Part shown: in pieces, positions 21,468 to 33,074 of the stretch | Position numbering within the stretch: the first letter of the stretch is position 1 | Layout of the letters: each line of letters begins with the position of its first letter | Source of the DNA: Dastarcus helophoroides | Lineage: Eukaryota; Arthropoda; Insecta; Coleoptera; Bothrideridae | NCBI GenBank assembly: GCA_028583605.1 | Contig: CM053326.1 | Location: forward strand, 2,721,072 to 2,785,071 | Length of the DNA stretch: 64,000 nt | Direction of reading: 5' to 3' | Made by a program: the position numbers and the translations under genes | The notes under the pieces: model-generated | What the model was told of the DNA's origin: nothing | The model's input: the letters and a program-made list of their open reading frames with translations, nothing else | The model's database searches: none

Positions 21468-22096
21468 TGTTACGGGCTTATCGGTTCGAATTGATTACAC
21501 TTATTGGATAAGACCCACTTTATTACTGAACTCAACTTGGATCACCACAATTGACAATTAACTCACTTCTACTAACTCACTAATTACACTGACTCTAACT
21601 AACTGACTGACTCGAGGTCCATTCATTGGTTCTTTGGTAGTTTAACGCGGTTCCGAAACTTTCGTTCCTTTGACCGCCGTCTTTTAGTGAACATTACTGT
21701 GTTGATAATTTTGTGAGCTGCGAGACCGCCGATCGAAAGCTACTCAATTCACCTCCGATGGCAGGCGTCCGTGATCGACAGCGGTCACGTCTAAAGAAGG
21801 CTACTCGGTCCACCTTCTTTAGCGCGTGCCGTCGACCGCGCTCGTGTTGTTAGGTGCGCTAGCGAGACTGACTCGAGGGAAAGCTGACCGCCTTTTATAG
21901 TTTTGGCCCCCGGCTTCTGGAACTTTTCGGCAGATAAGGCTTATCGTTTGCCGAAATTTCTGGAACGCTTATCTGCCATTGGTTTCGTTATCGCGGCCGC
22001 TTTCCCCTTATCAGATCCTTCTAGAAACTTTTTTTTATTTACTAAATTCTACAATTCTATTCTAAATCCTATTTCATCTATTTACATTGCGTTACA
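21468..22096 (-). mobile_element. Probable solo LTR (GC-rich, minus strand)
   Basis: Read on the minus strand the 629 bp start with TGTAACGCAATG and end with GATAAGCCCGTAACA. They contain TATAAAAGG (21899-21891) and AATAAAG (21524-21518) in the right order for an LTR promoter and poly(A) signal. GC content is much higher than in the surroundings. A perfect hairpin CTAAAGAAGG/CCTTCTTTAG lies at 21791-21822. No matching target duplication is seen, so the boundaries are approximate and no internal gag-pol is attached. Confidence 0.55.
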
Positions 22097-22379
22097 ATAT
22101 CCATCTTTTGAAGAAATTACAGACTTTGACTACACTCAGGCTAATGCTGGTGAAAGCAACACGTTCGTTATCGAATGAAAATGATGTAATTTGGATATTG
22201 TTTGGCGATGTAGAGTACAAACTTTTTAAATTATGTGGTTATGCGGAGACGCACAAATTTTACAATGGAAAATATTGAGAGACACATAGACATGCTAGAA
22301 TAGGGCAGGGTAAGGGCGTTTGCCCCCCCCCCCCCTTGGCTCATGCAGCTGCACGAAAAGTTATATTTAACTGAGGAGA

Positions 22380-25300
22380 CTTTTTTTAAATTGCCATTCA
22401 TCAAAATTCCTCCACCTTTAAAATATTAACGTTTTCTCAAAATCTCGACTTATTTATGGAAATTCGTCTTTTTTCACAAATTTCTTCTGATATTTCAAAT
22501 TTATTCCTAAATTTCGATTCCTTTCATCATGATTTATTTAATCGCAAAATTCATGGTTGTGTGTTTCAAAATTTTACCATTTCTCAAAATTCGTTTTTTT
22601 CGCCGAAAATTTCCACTTTTTGGCTTTCTGCAAAATGATTTTTTATCAAGATTTACTTTTTACTTCAAATTTTGATCGATCTTTTGATTAAAAAAACTAA
22701 AATTATTTATCTAGACATTTTTAAGATTTTTTTGGAAATTTTGTAATTTCCTAAGAAGACAAATATTCCGAGAAAATTTCCCCCGGAATTGTTTTTAATT
22801 GAAATTCCGGAAATTTCAACTTTTTTGTCAAAATTTCGACGTTTATCTCAATATTGGACATTTTCTGACTTGGGTTGGGGCAAATTGAGACATTTTTAGG
22901 ATTTTTTTTGGAAATTTTGTAATTTCCTAAGAAGACAAATATTCCGAGAAAATTTCCCCCGGAATTGTTTTTAATTGAAATACCACTTTCCGGAAATTTC
23001 AACTTGGTTGTTAAAATTTCGACGTTTACCTCAATATTGGACATTTTCTGACTTGGGTTGGGGCAAATTGGGACATTTTTAGGATTTTTTTTTTGGAAAT
23101 TTTGTAATTTTCTAAGAAGACAAATATTCCGAGAAAATTTCCCCCGGAATTGTTTTTAATTGAAATACCACTTTCCGGAAATTTCAACCTTGTTTGTCAA
23201 AATTTCGACGTTTACCTCAATATTGGACATTTTCTGACTTGGGTTGGGGCAAATTGGGACATTTTTAGGATTTTTTTTTGGAAATTTTGTAATTTTCTAA
23301 GAAGACAAATATTCCGAGAAAATTTCCCCCGGAATTGTTTTTAATTGAAATACCACTTTCCGGAAATTTCAACTTGTTTGTCAAAATTTCGACGTTTATT
23401 TCAATATTGGACATTTTCCGACTTGGCTTGGGGCAAATTGGGGCGCCCGTCTGCCTGTGATTCAAGCAATCAATAGAAAATTAAAGAAATTTCATTTTTC
23501 TATCAATTGGTCCTTTATCCAAAATTTCGATAAAATTAGACTCCCTCAGAAGAATTTGAAGTGTTTACTAAATTTCGACCTTTTGTTCAAAATTTCGATC
23601 TTTTTCATAAAATTTCGATTTTTTTTAATTCGTTTTGGGTTTTCCAAAGAAAAAATCGAAATTTCGAGGAAAAAAAACGAATTTAAAAAATGGAAAATTT
23701 GAAATTTATCCCAAAATCCAATCCTGTATCTTCCAGAAAATCTTAAAGTATTTCCTCGAAATTCGTCTTTTTCTTAAAATTTTGACTTTCTCAATATTCG
23801 TTTTTTTTTACAAACGACCATTCTCAAAATTGTACTTTTTTTTTCTTAAAGTTTGATTATCCCCCGGAAAATTTCGATTTTTTGCTTCATTTGGTAGTTT
23901 CTTTAGAAATAGCGACTGTTTTTCCGCGAATTACATTTTTCAAGTTTTTTTAAACTTCCAGGTTCTTATTCTAAATTTGGTTTTCTAAAAAATCCGACTC
24001 CCAAAATTGAGTTTTTTTTTCAAAATTCTTCGCTTTCGAGACTTTATTCTTAAAATTTCTACTTGTTTCTTTCAAAATTGAACCTTTTCTTGGAAATTCT
24101 GGAAATTCCGACCTTTTTTTTTAAATTTTGACGATATTTTTTAAAAATTGTTAGGTTTTTTCGAAATCCATTTTATTAATATCCGGATTTTTCCAAAAAT
24201 TTCTTTTTCTTTAATTTAACTTCTCGAAAATTTCCTGTTTTTTTTTAAATTTGTCTTAATCGTAATAGTTTTTTTAATATTTGGTTATTTCTGATTATTT
24301 TTTAATTTAAATTTCTTTTGTTTCTCATTTGTCTTGTAGAAATTTTGACGTGTACTTCAAAATTCGATATTTTATGTTTTTTACACAATTTTCACTTACA
24401 GTGGAAACTTTTTTTAAAATGTCAATTGTTTCTAAAAATTGCGTCTTGTTTTTACAAATTTCGACTTTCCAAAATATTTTCAACATTTTTAAAATTTCGA
24501 TTTTTTGCTTCATTTGGTAGTTCTCTAGAAATAGCGACTGTTTTTCCGCGAATTCTTTTTTTTTTTTCAAATTCCGTAATATTTATCAACATTGGGTTTT
24601 TCTGAATATTTCGATCTTTTAAAATTTGAGTTTTCAAAAATGTTGACTAGTTCTTTAAAGTTTGACTTTTTTTCGATATTGTTTTTATTTCAAAATTCGA
24701 TATTTAACTTTTCTGGAATTTCGACTTTTTTGAAATTGGTTTAAATTCGTCTTTCCGAAATTTCGATTTTATTCTCGATATTTTTGGACTATTTATTCAA
24801 AAATCACTTTTTCTGTAAAAAACTTTTCTAAATATCTTTTTTATTAAATTTTGACTTTTTTAAATTTCGACTTTTTTTAAATTTGATTCCAAAAATTTCA
24901 ACTTCATACTTCGCCTTATTTTATTTATTTCAAAAAGCGATGTTTTAGTTTCTGAAATTAAACGACTGTTTTCTCGAAATTGGCTTTTCCTTCAAACTTA
25001 AGTTTTCTCGAAATGTTTCTATTTTTTTCTAAATTAGATCGCCATGTCATCAAATAATAAAAATGTTGGGAAAAATATTTGTCGTTAATTTCAAGAAAAA
25101 GATTTGTTGTCCATTCAATTTGTTTATTGGAATTTTAATATTATGTCAAAATTAGTTTAAAGAAGCAAAAATTTCGAGAAAATATTTTTAAATTTGTTTA
25201 CAATATTCGACCTTTTTTTGAATCGTTAACATTTTTCGTGTTTTATCAAACTTGTTATTCTAAATTTGGTTTTCTAAAAAATCCGACTCCCAAAATTGAG

Positions 25301-26450
25301 TTTTTTTTCTCGAAATTCGTCGCTTTCGAAACGAAGACTTTATTCTCAAAAATTCTACTTGTTTCTTTCAAAATTGAACTTTTTCTTGGAAATTCTGAAA
25401 TTCTGGAAATTCCGACCTTTTTTTTTTAATTTTGACGATATTTTTTAAAAATCGTTAGGTTTTTTCGAAATCCATGTTATTAATATCCGGATTTGTCTAA
25501 AAATTTCTTTTTCTTTAATTTGACTTTCCGAAAATTTACTGTTTTTTTTTAATTTGTCTTAATCGTAATCATTTTTTTAATATTTGGTTATTTCTGATTA
25601 TTTTTTAATTTAAATATCTTTCGTTTCTCAAAATTTGTCTTTTACAAATTTTTTTTTTCGAATTTTCAACTTTTTTGCGAATTTTTGAAAGGTTAGGTTC
25701 TTATTTTAAATGTGATTTTTTAAACATTCCAACATTTGTTAACATCGGTTTTTTTTCTCGAAATTCGTCAATTTTTAAATTACTCTTAAAAATTCCTCTT
25801 TCACCCTCAAAATTAAACTTTGTCTTTGAAATTTTGATTTTCCTTTAAAGAAATTTCAACCTTTTTCTCGACACTGCGAAAGTATTTTTAAAAAATTGTT
25901 AATTTATTCAAAATCCATTTTTTTAATAACTGGATTTTTCTAAAATTTTCTTTTTTTTAATATAACTGTTGGAAAATTTATTGTTTTATCAAAATTTGTC
26001 CTAGTAACGAAATTTTGACAAAATGCTATGTTTTTGAAAATTTCTCCTCACAATTCTCAAAAATTTCGATTTTTTTTCAACATTCTTTATTTTTCCAAAA
26101 TTGGATTGATATTTTAATAAAAATCCAAGTTTCAGAGAATAACATTTTTAGAAAACTTCGAAAAAAAGATTGTGGTGAATTTCAAGATTATGACAAAATC
26201 GAAATAAAGTTAAAATTCTGAGAATAATGTTTTTGGGGATTGATTTTTCTCTCTAAATTCGACTTACAATTAGTCTGGCAATCAGCCACGTTTTTCACGA
26301 AATTCGACTTTTTAAAATTTCAACTTTTTTCTTGGAAACTGTCGTCAGTTTTCGAAGTTTCCGAAAGTTTAGATTCAATTTTCTGGATGTTTTCCCAAAG
26401 TTCGGCTCTATTTCCAAATTTCGAATTTATTTGAAAATTCGATCCCCCAG
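22380..26450. repeat. T-rich degenerate array (tttcgaaattt words)
   Basis: About 4 kb of diverged T-rich words such as ttcgactttttt, tcaaaattt and ctcgaaattc, without coding capacity. Longer internal duplications exist. TTTGCTTCATTTGGTAG at 23881 recurs 623 bp later, and TTATTCTAAATTTGGTTTTC at 23966 recurs 1289 bp later with about 350 bp of following sequence. Confidence 0.8.
22714..23442 (+). repeat. Tandem repeat, about 180 bp x 4
   Basis: Units begin with GACATTTTTAGGATTTTTT at 22714, 22889, 23072 and 23258. Shared internal words include TTCCCCCGGAATTG, AATTTCGACG and GACTTGGGTTGGGGCAAATT. Units 2-4 are far more alike than the array around them, so this is a younger amplification. Confidence 0.9.
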
Positions 26451-26761
26451 TTGATCGTAGTTAAGTAGTACTTAAATGAAAATATGCATATATTTAGATG
26501 GAACGTTTTCCCAGTTTTCTTTTTTTTTTCTATTAATTTTTCAAAGCGATTCTTGTCCCCCCTTAAACAAATCCTGCCTAGGTCCGTGGAAAGACATTTA
26601 ATTTGCAGTTGAGGAAAAAGCAGTATTTAAAATGATCAATACTTTTTTATCTCGTTAATTGTGGTTTGACCTTTTAATGCCTTTTTGCATTTTGCCTTTT
26701 TAGTGTCTTTTTTTAGCTGTTTGTTTTTGCCTAATTTGATTGTGCCTAAAACCGATCTCTA

Positions 26762-27566
26762 GTAATGAATAATACACAAGATTGTATTTAAAGTTGCCTA
26801 TAGACGTTGAGAGCTGACATCATTGATCAATTTGTCTTTACATTTTATCCAAATATTTCCAAATGATCAGATGCATATTTTGCCTTTTTACGAATCCTTT
26901 TCTGTCAGTTTCTAAAGATTTAAATTTTAAACTCGAAATTTTGGATTAAATTTGGCACTTGCGATGTTTTATATTGAAATGTGGAGGAACATTTTCTTCT
27001 TAGACATTTTGGAATTTCTTCTTGAAATTTTCATTTTTTGCATACAAGAGAAATATTTCGCTTTGTACTTTTTTTTTTCAAAATTCTCATTTAGTTCTGA
27101 AACCTGAAAATACTTTTAAATTCCGATCTTATTTTTGGAGCTTTTTAGTTGAAACTTCTTTCTAAAATGGCACTTTAAAATCGAATTTTTTTCTTGAATT
27201 CGTTTTGTACAATTCGTCCAAAAATTCATAATTTACCAAGTCGGATTCTCCAAAAAAAAAAACGAATAATTTTCAGAAACAGGCGAATTTTGCAAAACGT
27301 TGAAGTTACCAAAAAAGTAAAATGTAAAGTTACGTTAGCTTATCAAGAAGCGCTTTTTTTAATTATTTTGCAGTTCATAACGTCGATCTGAAATCATTTA
27401 ATTTATAAAACTTGGTCTGCCATTAACTTATTTTTGTAAATAGGCACATTTTTTTGAAGAAATATGGTCTTCAAGGCCCCAGATTTTTAAATGTTCTATT
27501 CTAAATCGAAAGTACATCGCTTTTTGTTCTTTTCAGTTCATATAGTTGGTTTGGAAAATTTATTTA
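26762..27566. other. Intergenic, nothing identified
   Basis: AT-rich, partly low complexity; no gene or named repeat. Confidence 0.4.
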
Positions 27567-29194
27567 CAGTGAAATTTCCCTTAGCGAATGAACAGACACC
27601 TCTATTAAACGGACACACAACATGCCAATGTTTTCTCTTAACCGGACACCACAATATTATATGCAATTTTGCATTGACAGGATACTTTCACTCAAACATA
27701 TCGAAAGGAAAAAGTAAATTCGCCAAAGGATATCTTCAACGTAAACCAGTTCTCCATCGAAGCTTCACTTAAAGAATGGAAAAGTAGTTACATATTTTTT
27801 ATTTCAAAAATGAGTAGGAATCAAAAATAGTGTTGTTTTGAAGCTAAATTTCAAGTTTTTTTTTCGAATTTTTTTTTTAATTCGCCTTTTAACTGGAAAG
27901 AGGAAAATTACAATTAAAAATAAAAAGAATAAATTTCTAATCGAAATGAAAACTATGGAAAAAAACTAATGTAATTTCAAAATTTACAAAATTTACACTT
28001 GATTTCTCATAAAAAAAATCAGGTCGAACATTGAGATATGTTATGAAAATTTCGTCTTTAAACAAAATTTTTAAGCTCAGAAATATTTCCACTTTCTCAA
28101 CTTTCGGTGTCAAAACTCGGAATTTCTTTTTTATAAATTTTGGGTGTCTCTCGAAGTTTGAATTTCTGTTTTCAGTTTGAAGTTTAAGCTTGACATCTTA
28201 ACATTTTTTAAAAATTTTAGTTTGAAATCGAAATTTAAAATAAAAATATGACATTTTTGAATAAATAAATCCTAATTCCGAATAAAAAAAGTCATAGTTT
28301 TGAAAAAAGTTTTATCTGTTTTAAAAAAATCCCTAAATTTCGAGTTTGTCCTCAACACTATAACTTAAACTCTGATTTGGAGAAAAATTTTGAAAGTTCA
28401 ATTTTAGATTCCAAAAGTTTCACTTCAGTTTATAAATTGATTTAAAATCAATCACTTCAGTTTATAAATTGATTTAAAATCAAAAGAACATATTGTAATG
28501 TTCACTTTGAGGTAACATTTCAACTTTAAAGGCCAAATATCTGAAGAACATTTTTTAGAAAACACCAATAATCGTTCTTCACCATTTTTCCTGGATTTGG
28601 ATTTTAATCACAAATTTTCGACCTTAGATTCACATTTAAGAAAACAATTAGAAATTTCAAGATTAAACTTTGCAATGTTGAAAAATGTGAAAATATATAA
28701 AAAACAATAGACATTTTGTAATATTGATTTTTTTTTAATTTTGATTTTAACATTCGAAATTTTGAGGGGAAAAATTGAAAATTTCAGATTGAACTTGTGG
28801 CAGCCTTTTTTAACATTCTGACTTTTTTTACACGTTTTTAGAAATTTCACAATTTTTACTCTTTTTTAAAAATTTTGATTTTAAAAGTGTACAACTTTAT
28901 TTCTTAACGTTAAAAATGTTGAGTATTAATTTGAAATTTCGTCTTCTTTGTCGAAATTTCGAGTTTTCTTCGAACTGTAAACTTTGAACTTTAAATTACG
29001 AAATTTGAACATGAATTTAAAAAAAAAAGAAATTCTAAGTTTCAAGACATTTCTGACATGTCTGATATCTGAAAAAACCGGAAATAATAAATAAGCAAAC
29101 AAATTGTGGTTACCATGTCTCATGAATGGAGACCTCCGATATGCGGACATATTTTGGCAATCCCGAAGGTGTCCGCTTAAGAGAGATTTCACTG
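27567..29194. mobile_element. Tigger/pogo-like non-autonomous element
   Basis: Starts CAGTGAAATTTCCCTTAGCG and ends with the inverse of CAGTGAAATCTCTCTTAAGC, followed inward by GGACACC words on both sides. This is the known Tigger-type terminal pattern, with several subterminal GGACAC motifs. The left end is preceded by TA; the right flank reads CA, so the TA duplication is altered. The interior is AT-rich, degenerate and non-coding. Confidence 0.65.
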
Positions 29195-31170
29195 CATTAC
29201 TATTTTAAGACATGAAACACCTGTTGCATCTTGATTTTTTTATATCATTTCTACTATACTGTGGTTCTGTGAATCATAAATAGAAAATATTAAATTATTT
29301 CCTAGTAGACCTGACTTTTTGTCTGATTTTCCTATTTTGAGGAGACACCAGCTGAGCTCCTTATATATTCAAACAAAACTCCAGGTATGGTAGATATAAA
29401 ACATGTATTTTCTATTTAAATAAAAATTTACTGAAACTAAAAACAACTGTTTCATTAGAAAAATGTATTATTAACATTTTTTATATGAAATATTTTTAAT
29501 GCCCCTAAAATTATAATGCAAATATCATTTTAAAGGGCACGATCTATTTTTTTTATTTTTAGTTATTTTCAGCTCATAAACATGATCTCAAATCCTTTCT
29601 TTATTTCTATGTCGATATAATTAATAGAAAATGGCCAAGATCTTTTAGCAAAGCAGTCGATTGTGGTTAAATCCCCGTAATTTTAATATTTCCATTACAA
29701 GCATTATAATTTCTGTTGTCCGTCTTTTACGTTAGTTATTGTAATTAATAATTTTTATCACAAATCTGCGTATTACTTATACAATCGCTTCATTAAAAGA
29801 CCTTGGCTATTTACAGCTAATTGATCTTTTTTTAATTATTTTGCCTTCGTAGCTATGAAAAACTTAAATCTCTTAAGCGCCTAGAGACAAGTACGAACTT
29901 TTATGCCATAATGGTGTATTTAAATTTCAATTATTAATATTTTTATAATAGCACTCCGTAACGTATTTGATGCAAATTGTGGCATAAACAGTTCATTCTG
30001 TAATATACAATTTAAGATTATTATAGAATACTTGTAAATATAGCATAAATCAAGCAAATTGAATCTGTGATATTCTAAAAACACGACGTGTTTTAAACTT
30101 AGATCAATTAATGCCTCTATACTATATTATGGTCCAGAATAATTATTTAGGTTGTTTTTTAACTTGTTCTTATAACAGTTGCGTGTTATTTTTAGTGTGC
30201 AATATATTGTTTATTTATTATATTTATTTTTTCGATAAGTTTTTTCATTGGCAACTGCAATAAAAATTCAGGTGCAGCAATGACAGTATAAATGGAATTC
30301 AAAAACCCACCTACGAATATTATTTAAATGCAACTTCACAGCGAAAAGCAACCTAAATAAACGTCGCTTTAAAAGTGCTTGTAGGTTGAAACTTGTGAGT
30401 GGTGTAACTTTTTGACACTTTAGAAGCCATCCCGATTTTTAATGTGGCTTTTAGAAAGACAAAACCCGCCATTTCTCCATATCATATTCGCTTGTCTACC
30501 ATATTTTTCGAACGCGGTCAGATGTTTGATAGATATATATTTTTTTGAATTTTTTATATATAAAATAGAATGTCGATGCGTACTGTACATTTTTTATGTT
30601 TGGATCCTTGTTTGTGTTTAACTTATCAAATAAATTGTTCACGGAAATGTGTCACATGTGTCATTATTTTCGGGTATTATTATTGTTTATGATTAATAAA
30701 AATTTCGTATTGTTTTAGTTATTTTGTAAAATATTCGTTGTATAATTTTTAACTAAATTAGACAATATTTCCAAATATAATTATTGAAAACAGATCGTAT
30801 AAGTATGTTACGTATTATATTTTATTTTGTTAAAAAATAGTAGATAAATTACCAAACTATAATGTTACCGAAATCCACCCTTGTATATTATATTCTATGA
30901 ATTATTATTGTATTGTATGTAAATTAGGCATTGCAAGTTTCAGGTTTCAATAAAGTACCTGAAAATGATTGTGCTTTTTGTTTGTTCCCCTTACTACGAG
31001 TAAACTACTTAATACTTAACAGGATACATTTGTAAGTCAAAGAAAAGAAGTTAGTTCTAAAACTAGCTGCATAACTAACAAAGTACAATAAAATTAAGTA
31101 ACAACATGTTATTTTGTCATTAATAGTGTATCAAACATACAAATCGATAGCTCATTCTTTCTGGGCTATC
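29195..31170. other. Unique-looking sequence, possible exon or UTR of unseen gene
   Basis: About 2 kb without the decayed repeat words found on both sides. It ends with TTTCAATAAAGTACCTG (poly(A)-signal-like, about 30950) followed by a T/G-rich stretch, and could be a long 3'UTR. No open frame of note is present, and no upstream coding exon was found. Confidence 0.25.
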
Positions 31171-31171
31171 C

Positions 31172-33062
31172 GCAGGCACGTAGCCAGGATTTTCGTTCGG
31201 GGAGGGTCCAACTCCCCCCTTTTTTTATGTTCTTCGAAATAAGCAATATTGCAAAATTTAAAGAAAAAGTTGAGTTGCTAAATCAATTAACGCCTTGGTC
31301 TTTTAATTAGTGCTCATTTTTTACTTTTGCGTAAAATTTCCAATCTTAACTTCGAAATGTGAACTCAGTGGCGGCTGGTGACTTTTTGACAGGGGGTGCG
31401 CAGATGCAAAAATATTAGTAGTTAAGAGTTTAAGTGACTTCAGTGCCATAGCAAGGTATTTAAATTAAGAGAAACAAAAGTGATACAAAAAGTGTGATAT
31501 TTAATAGTATTTTCACGAATTAAATTTAATTAACATCTTATAACCTCCAAAATAATTTTGAGTTATCATCTCTAAATTACTTTCATCGAATACAAAAAAA
31601 ACATTAACGACATTTCTGAGCCCCTGTAAGGTACTCTGTACGGTTGCACGTCGTTACGGCTCTGGGTTACTTAATTAAAATTGTTTACTTTCATAGTAAT
31701 AAAATTATCATTTTTTCATGAAAACTGCATGTGAAAATAAAATATATTTTATTACAAAGTTCTAATTAAACTTTACAAAAACACAAAAAAAGTATTTTTT
31801 TAAACAAAATCCGCTCTACGATCTTTTAAAGAAATAAAGTGTTCATTACTTTCTCATCAAAATTGTTTAAATCCAAATTTACAAATTAATAATTAGACCC
31901 TAGAATGGGTACTGCTACCTCTTTGTGAATAGCGGTACTATTGGCAGTTAGGTCTGTAAGTGACACAATTAGCAATCGCAATCAGATCAGCGAGCACCTA
32001 CGCATTTAGCATCATAAACCGTAAATACACACTCCAAACTCTGATTCGTACTCACCATTTGGCAATATCGCATAAGCGCGGAGCGGCGTACCCCGAGCAA
32101 ACTTGGTGTTCTGTAGTTTATTTCTCCGTAACCCGTGGGGGCCGTTGATAGGCATCGCACGGCAGCCACACTAGGTTCATAATTCTGCGCGCACCAACTT
32201 GTTTAAATTTCCTTATAATATTTCATATAATGGAATCAAACGTTTGTGTACTTTATTCCAAGTCACTCACAAGTATTATTAGTTAATTAGTACATCATTA
32301 TTTTGTGTTTAAAAATATGATAAATCCAAGTCTTTTACATTAAACAGAAAAGAATAGATCGCTCATAACACGAGGAGCGCGCGCTCTTGCGCTCTTTAAG
32401 ACCAGCCGCCACTGTGTGAACTATAATTTGAAACTCGACTTCGACTTCAGTCTCGATATTTAAATTTTGCAAATCTAGTCTATCTCGACATTTTGAAAAA
32501 AAAATTAGAATTATCCAATATTTTTTCAAAATACGTGATTTTTAAACTTTTCAGAACAGCTTCAGATTTCAGATCAAAGACGAAATTGGGAATATTAGAT
32601 ATTAAAGATGAAATAAAAAAATTTCAATAGAAGCTTCCATTTTAATTTGTAATTTCGATTTTTGTTGAAACTTTAAATTTATTTTACAGAGGAAAAGGGT
32701 GAATCATAAAATCTTCAGGAAAAGCAGAAGTTTGGACGAAATATTAAAAGGATGAAAAAGAAAAGAGCTTTATTAAAGAAAATCCAGTAGCTTCGAAAAG
32801 TCAATTTTTTATTTAAACTAAAAATGTTGAGTTTACCGAAATATTTAGAAAAAATTTAATTTAATTTAAAAAACCGAAAATTTTCTGATGAAGCAAAAAT
32901 TTTGGGTTTAAACTACATTTTTTCTTAAAAAGTAGAACTTTCGTGACTAGAATTAAAATTTAAAAAAATTAAAGCACACAATTTTTAGTGCAAAGCGAAA
33001 AATTTAGAAAAAAAATAAAAAAAACCTGCAATTGTAAAATAAAGGTCTTTAGAAAAATTTAA
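31172..33062 (+). repeat. X repeat, copy 2 (split by a hAT MITE)
   Basis: 31172-31357 and 32423-33062 together match 10014-10860 of copy 1. The interruption is the MITE below. Copy 2 stops abruptly at about 33062, where the LINE fragment begins. Confidence 0.8.
31366..32414. mobile_element. hAT MITE with 8-bp target duplication
   Basis: 1,049 bp with inverted ends CAGTGGCGGCTGGT and ACCAGCCGCCACTG, flanked by a perfect TGTGAACT at 31358-31365 and 32415-32422. The empty site can be read in X copy 1 (TTTGGACTATAATTCGAAAC), where the duplication is absent. Eight-base duplications and CAGTG ends are typical of hAT elements. Its ends resemble those of the large AT-rich elements A-C. No transposase inside. 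Confidence 0.9.
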
Positions 33063-33074
33063 AACTCTGGACTC

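Larger units (their letters stand above)
20392..26761 (+). mobile_element. D2: composite AT-rich element with TAGAGACC ends
   Basis: Starts TAGAGACCGGATTTTAGG and ends GCCTAAAACCGATCTCTA, an inverted pair. The subterminal parts at both sides have repeated TTTTTGCCTAA/TTTTACC words, as in D1. The flanking 8-mers (ctccaaat, gtaatgaa) do not match, so the two ends may belong to one decayed element or to two. It contains the 128-bp duplication, an LTR and the T-rich arrays listed below. No transposase was recognised. Confidence 0.45.

Noticed and set aside
22714..23442. CRISPR-like array
   Set aside because: The repeats are 175-186 bp, contiguous and without spacers; the genome is an animal one.
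22751..23465. Open frames with repeated PNPSQKMSNIEINVEIL
   Set aside because: Products of the 180-bp tandem array; no initiation context and stops between units.
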